Source of the DNA: JAFAHD01 sp963772515
GTDB taxonomy: Bacteria; Vulcanimicrobiota; Vulcanimicrobiia; Eremiobacterales; Eremiobacteraceae
Assembly (NCBI GenBank): GCA_963772515.1
Contig: CAVYXC010000002.1
Location: forward strand, 1 to 64,000
Reading direction: 5' to 3'
DNA length: 64,000 bases
Both the position numbers and the translations under genes were made by a program. Every line of letters begins with the position of its first letter. Position 1 is the stretch's first letter. The notes beneath the pieces are model-generated. The model had not been told where the DNA came from. It saw only the letters and a program-made list of their open reading frames with translations, and searched no databases. Of the stretch, positions 8,507-17,544 are shown in pieces.

Positions 8507-9703
8507 ATGGCTGACAAACCCGAAAATCACAGCAGGCGACGCATTGTCATTCCGATCATCGTCGGCCTCGCGATACTGATCCTCATCATCGGCATTCCCT
8601 ACCTTATATATGCGTCGCGCCACGTCTCGACAGACGACGCCCAGATCGACGGCAACATCACGACGATCGCGCCCAAGGTCAAAGGGCAGGTCACGAACAT
8701 CACCGTCGACGACAACTCGACCGTGCACAAGGGCGACGTGCTCGTCACCCTCGACGATCGAGACTTGAAGGCCGCGGCCGAACAGGCCCAAGCGGCCTAC
8801 GACCAAGCGCTCGCCTCGCATAACGCGGCGGTCATCGGCGTGCCGCAGCAGGCAGCCGTCACGTCGGCGCAGATCGCGCAGGCGGACGCCGGCATCGGCC
8901 AAGGGCAAAGCGGCGTGACCAACGCCCAGGCCGCGCTCTTATCCGCGCAGGCGCAGCTCAAAGCCGCCGAAGCGAACCTGACCAAAGCGAGCAAGGACGA
9001 GCAGCGTTCCAAGCAGCTGGTCGCCCAAGGCGCGATCTCACAATCTGAAGCCGATGCGACGTCGGCTGCCTACCAGTCCGCACTTGCAGCGCGCGACTCT
9101 GCCAATCAAGGCGTGCTCGAGGCGCGCGCCGGCTTGGAGCGTTCGCAAGCCCAGCTGGCCGGGAACGCCGCGGCGCTGATGCAGGCGCAGACCGGAACGG
9201 ACACCACCAAGATAAAGGAAGCGCAAGCGAACACCAGCGCGGCCGAGGTGGGTGCCGCCAAGGCCATCCTCGACGCCGCCAACCTCCAGCTCTCGTACGC
9301 CACCATCCGCGCGCCGGTCGATGGCGTGGTGAGCAAGCGCTCGGTCAACGTCGGCGACTTCGTCAACCCCGGCCAGGCGCTCATGGCGATCGTCGATCCG
9401 AGCAACATCTGGGTCACCGCCAACCTCAAAGAGACGCAGATGAACAATCTGCGCGTGGGCCAGCCGGCGACCATCAAAGTCGACGCCTACCCGCACGAGA
9501 AGTTCCGCGGCACGGTCGAGAGCCTCGCGCCGGCGACCGGTTCGACGTTCGCGCTGATCCCGCCGGACAACGCGACCGGCAACTACACCAAGGTCGTGCA
9601 GCGCGTGCCGGTGCGCATCAAGATCGACCAAACATCGGATCCCAACCACCTGCTGCGCCAGGGCTTGTCCGCCGAAGTCACCGTCGACACGAGCAACCAC
9701 TAG
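8507..9703 (+). CDS. HlyD/EmrA-family efflux membrane-fusion protein
   Basis: This encodes 398 residues: one N-terminal transmembrane helix (about 14-36), then the lipoyl-like half-motif HVSTDDAQIDGNITTIAPKV, a long Ala/Gln-rich coiled-coil hairpin (about 90-250), the second half-motif YATIRAPVDGVVSKRSVNVG, and a beta-barrel (NIWVTANLKETQ). This is the EmrA/HlyD architecture of the periplasmic adaptor in three-part pumps. AGGA lies seven bases before the ATG. It is followed directly by the DHA2 pump, with no outer-membrane channel gene next door. Confidence 0.93.
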   Translation: MADKPENHSRRRIVIPIIVGLAILILIIGIPYLIYASRHVSTDDAQIDGNITTIAPKVKGQVTNITVDDNSTVHKGDVLVTLDDRDLKAAAEQAQAAYDQALASHNAAVIGVPQQAAVTSAQIAQADAGIGQGQSGVTNAQAALLSAQAQLKAAEANLTKASKDEQRSKQLVAQGAISQSEADATSAAYQSALAARDSANQGVLEARAGLERSQAQLAGNAAALMQAQTGTDTTKIKEAQANTSAAEVGAAKAILDAANLQLSYATIRAPVDGVVSKRSVNVGDFVNPGQALMAIVDPSNIWVTANLKETQMNNLRVGQPATIKVDAYPHEKFRGTVESLAPATGSTFALIPPDNATGNYTKVVQRVPVRIKIDQTSDPNHLLRQGLSAEVTVDTSNH

Positions 9704-9709
9704 CGCTCC

Positions 9710-11278
9710 ATGCAATCGCGTCTGATCGGCAACAAGTGGCTGATCTCCATCCCCGTCATGCTGGCGGCGCTGACCGCCGTGCTCGATGCGAGCATCGTCA
9801 ACGTCGCCATCCCGAACATGCAGTCGTCGTTCGGCGCGGGCGTCGATGAGATCGACTGGGTCATCACCGGCTATCTCATCAGCAACGTCATCGTCATCCC
9901 GACCACCGGCTGGCTGTCCAGTATTTTCGGGCTGCGGCGCTATTTCGTGTTCAGCCAGATCGTGTTCGTCGTCGCCTCGTTGCTGTGCGGCCTGTCGTGG
10001 AGCCTCAACTCGCTCATCTTCTTCCGCATCCTGCAGGGCGTCGGCGGCGGCGCCATCTTGCCCGTATCGCTCACCATCTTGCTCGAAGCGTTTCCGCCGG
10101 TCGAATTCGCCATGGCCTCCGCGCTCTACGGCGTCGGCGCGACGCTCGGCCCGGCCATCGGCCCGACGCTCGGCGGCTGGCTCACCGACACACTCTCGTG
10201 GCCGTGGATCTTCTTCGTCAACGTGCCGTTGGTGTCGCTGTCGATCTTCTTCACGTTTTTGTTCATCCACGAGAACCGCGAGGTGACAGCCAAGCGGGCC
10301 GGCGCTCCGATCGATCTATGGGGCCTGATCTTCGTGGCGGTCTGGCTCGGCACGTTGCAAGTCGTGCTCCAAGAGGGCCAAAAAGACGACTGGTTCCAAT
10401 CGCCGTTCATCTTCTGGCTGAGCTTCGTCTCGCTGCTCTCGTTCGTCTCGTTCATCTTCGTGGAGCTCACCGAGACTCATCCGCTGATCAACATCCGCAT
10501 CTTCAAGAACCGCAACTTCACGCTGGGCTCGTTCGCCGGCGCGATGCTCGGCGCGGCGCTGTTCGGCATGCTGTTCTTGGTGCCGCTGTTCACCGGCGAT
10601 CTGCTCAATTACACCGCGCTGCAGATCGGCCTGTTGCTGCTGCCCGCGGCCATGGTGAGCTTGGTGATGTTCCCGATCGTCGGACGTGCATCGTCGTTCG
10701 TCGACGCGCGCATCCTCATCGGCCTAGGCCTCGCGATCTTCGCGTGTGCGCTGTACCTGCAAAGCCGGGTCGATCTCAACGTCAGCTATGGCGAGCTGAT
10801 GTGGATCCAGATCCTGCGCGGCGCGTCGCTGCCATTGATGTTCACCTCGATCGGCGCCATCTCACTCACCACGCTCAAACCCAACGAGCGCGCCGACGGC
10901 TCGTCGCTGTTCAATCTCACGCGCACGCTGGGCGGTTCGTTCGGCATCGCCATCTTGGCGACGTTCCTGGTGAACCGCGAGCGCTATCATTTCGAGCGCT
11001 TCGGCGAAGCGATCACGCAGTATTCCCACGCCACGCAGGCACAGCTCGCAGAGATCGCTGCTGGGTTCGTGGCGCGCGGCGGCTCCGATGCGGTCACGGC
11101 ATCGCAGCAAGCGCTTGCCGCGCTTTCGGGCCGGCTGTACGCGCAGGCGTTCACCGCCGGCTTCCAGGACGCGTCGCTCATGCTTGGGCTCGCGCTCATC
11201 GCCACCATGTTCATCATCCCATTCTTTAAGCCAACCCCGCGCGCAGGCTCGCAGCCGGCGCCCGCCCCGGCCGAATAG
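9710..11278 (+). CDS. DHA2-family MFS drug efflux pump (EmrB/QacA type)
   Basis: This encodes 522 residues with about 14 transmembrane helices. It shows motif D1 in the first helix (LTAVLDASIVNVAIPNM), WVITGYLISNVIVIPTTGWL, motif A around GLRRYF, and motif C (GVGATLGPAIGPTLGGWL) typical of drug/proton antiporters. It lies six bases after the EmrA-like gene. With its MarR regulator it forms a self-contained efflux operon, exporting drugs or toxic hydrophobic acids across the inner membrane. Confidence 0.95.
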   Translation: MQSRLIGNKWLISIPVMLAALTAVLDASIVNVAIPNMQSSFGAGVDEIDWVITGYLISNVIVIPTTGWLSSIFGLRRYFVFSQIVFVVASLLCGLSWSLNSLIFFRILQGVGGGAILPVSLTILLEAFPPVEFAMASALYGVGATLGPAIGPTLGGWLTDTLSWPWIFFVNVPLVSLSIFFTFLFIHENREVTAKRAGAPIDLWGLIFVAVWLGTLQVVLQEGQKDDWFQSPFIFWLSFVSLLSFVSFIFVELTETHPLINIRIFKNRNFTLGSFAGAMLGAALFGMLFLVPLFTGDLLNYTALQIGLLLLPAAMVSLVMFPIVGRASSFVDARILIGLGLAIFACALYLQSRVDLNVSYGELMWIQILRGASLPLMFTSIGAISLTTLKPNERADGSSLFNLTRTLGGSFGIAILATFLVNRERYHFERFGEAITQYSHATQAQLAEIAAGFVARGGSDAVTASQQALAALSGRLYAQAFTAGFQDASLMLGLALIATMFIIPFFKPTPRAGSQPAPAPAE

Positions 11279-11327
11279 ATCCGCCTGCCGAATGGATTCG
11301 GCCGCCTCGTAGCGTAAGGGCGGCGGC

Positions 11328-12161
11328 ATGATCGTCAGACTGGACCTCGAGGATACCTTCGGCGATATCGTGCGCAAGACGGCGCGCGCCAAAGGCATCA
11401 CGCTCCGCCACCTCGCCGTCAGCGCCGGCGTCGATCCGTCACGCGTCGAGCAATTCACAAAGGATGCGGCCAAGCCGACCGAGGCAGAAGCGCGCTCGCT
11501 CGCGACCGCGTTGGGGCTTGATCCTGGCAAACTCGCCGACATCGCATTCGGACGCTGGCGACCCGCCGAGAAGCCGCTGCCATCGCACATCGGACATCAG
11601 ATCAACAAACCGCACCCCAGCAACGGCTATTTCGTCATCCTCGAACAGCAGCGCCTGGCGGCATTCGTCGACCCTGGTGGAAGCGTGCCCAATATCGTGC
11701 AGACCCTCAAACGCTCGCCGGTCAAGCTCGACTACATCTTGGTCACGCATAAGCACGCGGATCACATCGACGGCGTGCCGGACCTGCGCGCAGCGTTTCC
11801 GAGCGCGCGCATCGCGGTGCACAAGCTCGATGCGCCGGCGCTGGGCGACCTTGCGCGCGGGGCGCTCAACGTCACCGACGGCGATTCGCTCCCGTTCGGC
11901 GACGGGGCGATCCGCGTCGTCCACACTCCGGGCCACACCGATGGATCGATCTGCTTCATCTACCAAGGCTCCGCGTTCACGGGTGACACCCTGTTCGCGG
12001 GCTCGGTCGGCGGCATCTTCGGGGACATGACCGGCTACGACGATCTGCTGCGCACGACCAAGCTCAAGATCTTCTCGCTGCCCGACGACACCGTTGTGCT
12101 GCCCGGCCACGGCCCGCCGTCGACCATCGGGCAAGAGCGCGAACACAACCCATTCTTTTGA
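11328..12161 (+). CDS. XRE-like HTH fused to metallo-beta-lactamase hydrolase
   Basis: This encodes 277 residues. Residues ~8-66 form a Cro/C1-type helix-turn-helix (VRKTARAKGITLRHLAVSAG, then RVEQF and a PTEAEARSLATALGLD helix). Residues ~90-275 form a metallo-beta-lactamase domain with the zinc motif THKHADHID, HTPGHTDGS, TGDTLFAGSVGG and LPGHGPPSTIG, as in glyoxalase-II-like thioester hydrolases. The fusion suggests a DNA-binding sensor with hydrolase activity or a metabolite-sensing domain. It is followed 14 bp later by a zf-UBP gene. Confidence 0.9.
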   Translation: MIVRLDLEDTFGDIVRKTARAKGITLRHLAVSAGVDPSRVEQFTKDAAKPTEAEARSLATALGLDPGKLADIAFGRWRPAEKPLPSHIGHQINKPHPSNGYFVILEQQRLAAFVDPGGSVPNIVQTLKRSPVKLDYILVTHKHADHIDGVPDLRAAFPSARIAVHKLDAPALGDLARGALNVTDGDSLPFGDGAIRVVHTPGHTDGSICFIYQGSAFTGDTLFAGSVGGIFGDMTGYDDLLRTTKLKIFSLPDDTVVLPGHGPPSTIGQEREHNPFF

Positions 12162-12175
12162 ATTAGGACTGGCGT

Positions 12176-12436
12176 ATGGCAACAGCGTGCACGCATCTCG
12201 ATCAGATCAAGGATGTCAAACCGCGCACACCCGAGGGCTGCGAGGAGTGCCTCAAGACGGGCGACGAGTGGGTGCACCTGCGCTTGTGCCTCGAATGCGG
12301 CCACGTCGGCTGTTGCGACAGCTCGCCGAACAAGCACGCGTCCAAACATTTCCACGCGACCAAGCATCCGATCATGCAGTCGTTCCAGCCCGGCGAAGAC
12401 TGGCGCTGGTGCTTCGTCGATAAACTGATGTTTTGA
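12176..12436 (+). CDS. UBP-type zinc-finger protein
   Basis: This encodes 86 residues with the zf-UBP ligand set: CTHL at the N-terminus, CEECL, CLECGHVGCCDSS, then H-x-x-x-H (KHASKHFHATKHPIMQSF). Stand-alone bacterial zf-UBP proteins are small and of unknown function, sometimes linked to redox or MBL genes as here. GGA-like RBS context precedes the ATG. Its last 32 codons are repeated at 13071. Confidence 0.9.
   Translation: MATACTHLDQIKDVKPRTPEGCEECLKTGDEWVHLRLCLECGHVGCCDSSPNKHASKHFHATKHPIMQSFQPGEDWRWCFVDKLMF
12328..12422 (+). repeat. direct repeat, copy 1 (zf-UBP 3' end)
   Basis: About 95 bp here are nearly identical to 13071-13165, with an offset of 743. The repeat begins GAACAAGCACGCGTCC and ends at TGGTGCTTCRTCGAT. 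The two copies bracket the 12509-12982 lipoprotein gene. Confidence 0.9.
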
Positions 12437-12508
12437 TCCGGCCCGCCGCGCGTTAGTTTAAGCCCTCACCCACCGGGCATTCGGCTCGGTTTCCTTGAAT
12501 AGGTCCAT

Positions 12509-12982
12509 GTGCCGCTCTTAAATGGATGGGTGAGGCTGTGCAGGACGACCTTGCTGTTTACACTGGCCTCAGTTGTGTTCTTATCCGCATGTGCCAAGAA
12601 AGCTGCAGAACCTCAACCAGGCGGCGCGTCCGAAATACCCCACTCTTCGCAAGTGCGTCAGATTATCACCTTGCCGTCCGGTTATCGACTCAAAGTCATT
12701 CAAGTTGGCCCTTTATACTCGGCAACCGCGCACCGAGTCCTGGGAGTCATGCTCTCCTATGAAACCGATACCCCTATTAGCGACATCCCGGCACTAGCCC
12801 ACGAAGCGGACGGCATTTTCAAGTATTTCCACGTAGACGCGGAACGCTGGGGTTATTCGTCGGCAGTCCTCAGCGCGACAGCCCCTGCTGGCGGCTTTAT
12901 CTTTACCCAGAGCGGAGGATACAGATTTGTCTACGAGCGTAATCAGGCCGGACGATGGCACCGAACCAACGGTCCCGAGTAG
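12509..12982 (+). CDS. putative lipoprotein between direct repeats
   Basis: This encodes 157 residues from a GTG start. The signal sequence (TTLLFTLASVVFLSAC) ends in a lipobox. The mature part contains LPSGYRLKVIQVGPLYSATA and WGYSSAVLSATAPAGGFIFT. The family is not recognised. Its GC content is lower than its neighbours', and it lies between two copies of the zf-UBP 3' end, so it looks like inserted material. Confidence 0.6.
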   Translation: MPLLNGWVRLCRTTLLFTLASVVFLSACAKKAAEPQPGGASEIPHSSQVRQIITLPSGYRLKVIQVGPLYSATAHRVLGVMLSYETDTPISDIPALAHEADGIFKYFHVDAERWGYSSAVLSATAPAGGFIFTQSGGYRFVYERNQAGRWHRTNGPE

Positions 12983-13068
12983 TTGCGCGCAAACGCCCGC
13001 TCTGGCCCCCACTGGGGAGCAATTCGTCCGCCTGCATCTAAAGGGTAATGTTTGGTAATTAATTTTCC

Positions 13069-13179
13069 TTGAACAAGCACGCGTCCAAACATTTCCACGC
13101 GACCAAGCATCCGATCATGCAGTCGTTCCAGCCCGGCGAAGACTGGCGCTGGTGCTTCATCGATGAGCTAGCTGTGTAG
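13069..13179 (+). pseudogene. partial duplicate of zf-UBP gene 3' end
   Basis: A TTG followed by NKHASKHFHATKHPIMQSF and the same WRWCF tail ends FIDELAV at 13179, instead of FVDKLMF in the full copy. All CxxC zinc ligands are missing, so this cannot be a functional zinc finger. It may be the original 3' end displaced when 12424-13070 was inserted. Confidence 0.75.
13071..13165 (+). repeat. direct repeat, copy 2
   Basis: This is the second copy of the 95-bp repeat described at 12328-12422. Only isolated mismatches are seen, such as ATCGAT for GTCGAT near the end. Confidence 0.9.
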
Positions 13180-13392
13180 CCTGAGCCCTAAGACAGCAAG
13201 CCAACATGGCGCCATCACGTACGCGATAAAAATCAAGAAGACAGAGAAGAGAACCAACGTCACCCTAATGTTAGGAGACTTCCGCTTCCAGCCGCGGGGT
13301 TGGGCCAACCAAACCAGGAAACTGAAACCGACCAAGATGGTGATGATGACCGCGAACATGATCCAGGGGGCGTTCGACGGTTCGACGTTCAT
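13168..13392 (-). CDS. small two-helix membrane protein
   Basis: This encodes 74 residues with two transmembrane helices (WIMFAVIITILVGFSFLVWL and VTLVLFSVFLIFIAYVMAP) joined by a basic loop (QPRGWKRKSPN). It starts 15 bases after the stop of the 13408-13620 gene and is presumably co-transcribed. The family is not recognised. Confidence 0.5.
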   Translation of the reverse strand: MNVEPSNAPWIMFAVIITILVGFSFLVWLAQPRGWKRKSPNIRVTLVLFSVFLIFIAYVMAPCWLAVLGLRLHS

Positions 13393-13407
13393 TGCGCGTA
13401 TCAGAGT

Positions 13408-13620
13408 CTAGCGGAGCGGGTTTCTCTCGAGCATCCGCTGCACTGCCTCGAGAGACTTGATAACAGGGTGTTGCGATCGCTCCTCTTCTTCTTTCAAGGA
13501 TAACGCAAGCTCGAAGCCCGCGCTGAACGCGTCCTCTGCATTGAAAGGCCCTACCGCTTCCGCAGCCCATTCGCGATAGGCCCGGCGCGCGTCGATCTTC
13601 ATTTGCTCAAGGATTCCCAA
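13408..13620 (-). CDS. small helical protein of unknown function
   Basis: This encodes up to 70 residues (TTG start at 13620, or ATG at 13602). It is charged and helical (IDARRAYREWAAEAVGPFNA, FSAGFELALSLKEEEER) with no transmembrane segment. Its codon use looks coding. No family is recognised. Confidence 0.45.
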   Translation of the reverse strand: MGILEQMKIDARRAYREWAAEAVGPFNAEDAFSAGFELALSLKEEEERSQHPVIKSLEAVQRMLERNPLR

Positions 13621-13691
13621 TCAGCGTCTCACTTACCGTGCACGCGCGTCCCGCAGGCCATCAGAAGGGCCTCGCCGAAGACGCCGCGCCT

Positions 13692-14588
13692 ATGTCCAAG
13701 AGTGCCTTTTCTGTCGCGGCAGCGCTGTGCGCGGCCGCGGCCCTTTTCACGGCTTGCAGCCAGAACGCGGGCTTCGGCTCGCCGCCCGTGCCCGGACCGC
13801 CGGCGCCAGGTCCGCAATCGTCGGGCCCGCTCAACGGCTCGCCCGGTCCGCTGGCCAGCGGCGCGCTGCCGAGTTCTTCAGCGTCGCCAGGCTCTTCAGA
13901 CGCGCTCACGGTTGTAAGCGCTACTGGTCGCTATGCATATGACGGCTCCGAAGCCGATCCGAGCAAGGCGCCTCGCTTCCTCGAGCTCGCCTTCGCGCTC
14001 AAGAACCCGTCCGCCAAAGCGATCACGTTCTCGAAGCTTTCGGTCTCCAGCGACGCCGGCGTCGCCATCGGCGATGCCAAGCTGACGATCACTATCGCGC
14101 CAGGCGCCACCACCGACGTGACGCTGGTCGCCTTCAAGACGAAAAAAGATGCCGGCTACGTCAAGGCGGTCACGATGTCGTTCGAGGACGACAAAGGGAA
14201 CAAGCTCACCTCGGGCAACGCGGACCTGCCGCCTACCGATCTGCCGTTCGTACCGCTCGACGTCAAGGACCCCAAAGGCGGCGCCAGCGTCGACGGCGTC
14301 GAGGTCTCGACGGTGCAAGTGGCCAGCGGCGGATTGCACTACGAGGTGACCTTCGCCCTGACCAATGCGGCCGACACGAAGGTCGACATCGACGGTTTCT
14401 CGATCGGCCCGCCCAGGTCGCCCATGACCAAGGCGGCGATCCCGCTTACCATCCCGCCGCGCACGACGACGGGTTTCATCAGCGTCGTCATGCCGTTCAA
14501 GGGCAAGTCATTGCCTGACGGCGATTACGCGGTCAACGCGGTCAACGGCAGCGCGACGGTCGCCAAGTCGACCGGCGCAATGCTCTAA
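13692..14588 (+). CDS. putative lipoprotein with two beta-sandwich-like repeats
   Basis: I start at the ATG at 13692 (MSKSAFSV) rather than 13638, giving 298 residues. A signal sequence with lipobox LFTAC is followed by a 45-residue Gly/Pro/Ser linker. Two related beta-rich segments follow: LELAFALKNPSAKAITFSKL and LHYEVTFALTNAADTKVDID, each followed by ITIAPGATTDV- or LTIPPRTTTGF-type strands. This is typical of FxLYD- or DUF4352-like extracellular domains; the assignment is tentative. Confidence 0.65.
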   Translation: MSKSAFSVAAALCAAAALFTACSQNAGFGSPPVPGPPAPGPQSSGPLNGSPGPLASGALPSSSASPGSSDALTVVSATGRYAYDGSEADPSKAPRFLELAFALKNPSAKAITFSKLSVSSDAGVAIGDAKLTITIAPGATTDVTLVAFKTKKDAGYVKAVTMSFEDDKGNKLTSGNADLPPTDLPFVPLDVKDPKGGASVDGVEVSTVQVASGGLHYEVTFALTNAADTKVDIDGFSIGPPRSPMTKAAIPLTIPPRTTTGFISVVMPFKGKSLPDGDYAVNAVNGSATVAKSTGAML

Positions 14589-14611
14589 CTAGCGCGCAGC
14601 GCGGAGATCCC

Positions 14612-16350
14612 ATGGCGCAAGAACGAGACCTGCTCGAGCTCGATGCGGTATTCGTCGGCGCAGGACCGGCCAGCCTCGCCGGCGCCATCAGACTCGCGCA
14701 ACTGTACGCCGAGCACAACGCGGCGGTCAAGGCGGGCTCTAAACCCGGCCCTGAGCTTTCCACCGACAATATCCTCGTCATCGACAAGGCGCGCGCCATC
14801 GGCGATCACGGCATCTCGGGCGCGGTGATGGATCCGCGCGGCATGCGCGAGCTGTTCGGCGATTTTCTCGCGGCCGGATGCCCGGTCGAATCGCCGGTAA
14901 CCTCCGACGCGCTGTGGTTCATGACCAAAGGCGGCCACATCAAAGCGCCGATCCAGCCGCCGATGATGAACAACAGCGGCAAGTACGTCGCCAGCCTCAA
15001 CAAACTCGTGAAATGGCTCGCCGAACAGGCTGAAAAACTCGGCGTCCAAGTGTTCCCCGAATTTCCAGGCCAGGAGATCTTGCTCGATGGCGAGCGCGTC
15101 ATCGGCGTGCGCGTCGGCGACAAAGGACTGGACAAGAATGGCCAGCCCAAGCGCACCTATGAACCGGGCCCGGACCTCATCGCCAAAGTGACGGTGCTGG
15201 GCGAAGGCCCGCGCGGCACGCTCGCCAAGCAGCTGGGGCGCAAGCTGCCGCAATTGACCGACGGCAAGCATCCCCAGGTCTATTCGATCGGCATCAAAGA
15301 GCTGTGGCAGATGCCCAAGGGATCGACGCCAGCGGGCCAAGTCATCCACACGCTGGGCGAGCCGCTCGATAACGATACGTTCGGCGGCGGCTTCATCTAC
15401 TCGATGGCAGACGACATCTGGGATGTCGGGTTCGTGGTGGGCCTCGACTACAAGAACCCGATGCTCGAGCCGCACGCCGAGTTCCAAAGATTCAAGCAGC
15501 ACCCAAGCGTGGCCAAGCTGCTCGGCGGCGGCCAGATGTTCCGCTACGGCGCCAAGGCGATCCCCGAGGGCGGCTGGTTCGCGATGCCGCGGCCTTATGC
15601 TGACGGTGTCTGCTGATCGGCGACAGCGCCGGGATGCTCAACCCGCTCAAACTCAAAGGCATTCACCTGGCGATGAAGTCGGGCATGCTCGCGGCGGAGA
15701 CGATCTACGAAGCGATCGTCAAGGGCGATTCGTCGGCGGCGACGCTGGCTCCGTATCAGCAGCGCATCGAGTCCTCGTGGATCCGCTCGGATCTGTATCC
15801 GGCGCGCAATTTCCATCAAGGCTTTGATGCCGGCCGGTTAGCCGGTCTGTTCAACGTATCGCTCGGCATGATCACGGGCGGACGCGGTTTCGGCATCCAC
15901 GACCGGCTGCCGGGCAAAGCCGGCTACGAACGCATGGAAAAGCTGGTCGATTATTTCGGGCGCAACGTGCCCGGCTTCGAACGCCCTGTCTACGACAATA
16001 AACTCACCTTCAGCAAGCTCGACGACGTCTTCCGCAGCGGCACCTCGCACGATGAGGATTCGCCGTGCCATCTGCTCGTCGCGGACACTGACATCTGCGC
16101 GACGCGCTGCGCCGCCGAGTTCGGCAATCCGTGTCAGTACTTCTGTCCGGCCGCGGTGTATGAGATGATCCCGGCCGCGACCGGCGCGCCGCCGATCACC
16201 AAAGACGGCTTCGCCGACTCGGGCAAGCGCTTGCAGATCAACTTCGCGAACTGCGTCCACTGCAAGACGTGCGACATCATGGACCCGTATCAGATCATCG
16301 ATTGGGTGCCGCCCGAGGGCGGCGGCGGTCCCGTCTACACCGGCTTGTAG
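14612..16350 (+). CDS. electron-transfer flavoprotein-ubiquinone oxidoreductase (frameshifted)
   Basis: Two frames join into one ~579-residue ETF-QO. The first (14612-15616) has the FAD-binding VFVGAGPASLAGAIRLA and ends GGWFAMPRPYADGVC. The second (to 16350) resumes GDSAGMLNPLKLKGIHLAMK and carries the C-terminal 4Fe-4S cysteines (CATRC, CQYFC, CVHCKTC) and GGGGPVYTGL. The family reads YADGVLLIGDSAG here, so adding one C near 15607 restores the frame. ETF-QO passes electrons from acyl-CoA and other flavin dehydrogenases to quinone at the inner membrane. GGAG lies upstream of the ATG. Confidence 0.92.
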
Positions 16351-16416
16351 CGCACCGCGCGTGCCAATGACGTGCCACGGGGCGGTGGAACACCGCCCGC
16401 CGAAGTATCTATAACT

Positions 16417-17505
16417 ATGACCCGACTCGGCCGACGACTCGTGTGGCGCGCTGCGACAGCGGCGGTGGCGCTGGCGGTGTGCGCGACCATCAGCTTATCG
16501 GGAACTCCGAGCGCGGCGGCCACCTCCCCGGAAGACGAGCTACGTAGCGCACTGACCCAGCTGTCGGCCAACTACGACACGGTCACGCGCAAGATGGGCG
16601 CAGACCAGGCCGCAAACCTCGAAGAACGCCTCGACACGGACCTCGGCTGGATGCCGGACTCGACGCCGCCACCCGGTTACACGAGCGAACAATGGAACCA
16701 ACGCGTCGCGATGCAGGCGGACCTCGACGCCAGCATCGTCACGCAAGTGCTCGCGGGCGGGTCGGCTCCTATCACCGGAGTTCAAGGCTTGGTCGAACGC
16801 CTTATCGTCTCTCGGAAGGACGGGATGCTGGCGCCGTTCGCGCTCTACGTTCCCGCCCATCCGGCCGCCGAGCCGACGCTGGTCATGCTGCTGCACGGCA
16901 ACCCGCAGTACGACTCCGAGATTCTCTCAAGCCGATATTTCCGCCAGTTCGCCGACGACAGCGGCGTCATCGTCGCCGCGCCGTACGGACGCGGCATCTA
17001 CAACTTCGCGCCGCCGGCAGACGACGAAGTCTATCAGGTCACCGATGAGGTCGCCGCCGCGTATCACGTGGCGCCCAAGCGCATCTACCTGGTCGGCTAC
17101 TCGATGGGCGGCTTTTCGGTGTTCAAGATCGGCCCGCTCGATCCGTCGCGCTGGAACGCGGTGATGGCCATCGCCGGCGCCGCATATGGCAGCGAGGTCG
17201 ACCGGTTCCGCGCGGCGTTCCAGCACACGCCGATCTACGTCATCACCGGCACGGCCGACGACAGCATCCCGACGCAGTATCCGCAGAACACGGCCATCTA
17301 CTTGAACGCCGCCGGCGTACCGACCGGACTGTATGTCGTGCCGGGCGGCACGCACGTCATCGCGACGCTCGCGCCCACGATCACGGCGGCGTGGCATGAC
17401 ATGTTGACGGACAAGATACGCGCGAGCGCACGACCTCCCAGCATTGCCGGATCGTTGACAGGGATGCCGGCCGGCGTGACCATGCCGAACGGCTTCCGCC
17501 AGTAG
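16417..17505 (+). CDS. secreted alpha/beta hydrolase (esterase-like)
   Basis: I start at the ATG at 16417, giving 362 residues with a signal peptide (RLVWRAATAAVALAVCATIS ... SAAA). The core shows VMLLHGNPQYD, the nucleophile elbow GYSMGGFSVF, a late Asp (GTADDSIP) and His (PGGTHVI), making a Ser-Asp-His triad like that of PHB-depolymerase or feruloyl-esterase relatives. The substrate is unknown. Its TAG stop forms the left edge of a palindromic repeat copy. Confidence 0.8.
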   Translation: MTRLGRRLVWRAATAAVALAVCATISLSGTPSAAATSPEDELRSALTQLSANYDTVTRKMGADQAANLEERLDTDLGWMPDSTPPPGYTSEQWNQRVAMQADLDASIVTQVLAGGSAPITGVQGLVERLIVSRKDGMLAPFALYVPAHPAAEPTLVMLLHGNPQYDSEILSSRYFRQFADDSGVIVAAPYGRGIYNFAPPADDEVYQVTDEVAAAYHVAPKRIYLVGYSMGGFSVFKIGPLDPSRWNAVMAIAGAAYGSEVDRFRAAFQHTPIYVITGTADDSIPTQYPQNTAIYLNAAGVPTGLYVVPGGTHVIATLAPTITAAWHDMLTDKIRASARPPSIAGSLTGMPAGVTMPNGFRQ

Positions 17506-17530
17506 CGGTCGAATAAATTCGACCGCTCCA
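17504..17530. repeat. palindromic repeat, copy 1
   Basis: AGCGGTCGAAT-AA-ATTCGACCGCT followed by CCAT. This is a perfect 11-bp inverted repeat with a 2-nt centre. It lies between convergent genes and could act as a bidirectional terminator hairpin, but it lacks a T-tract. Confidence 0.9.
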
Positions 17531-17544
17531 TTAGCCTGGGTGGT

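Noticed and set aside
11289..11315. seventh copy of the palindromic repeat
   Set aside because: GCCGAAT-GG-ATTCGGC has a similar shape but too many arm differences to be counted.
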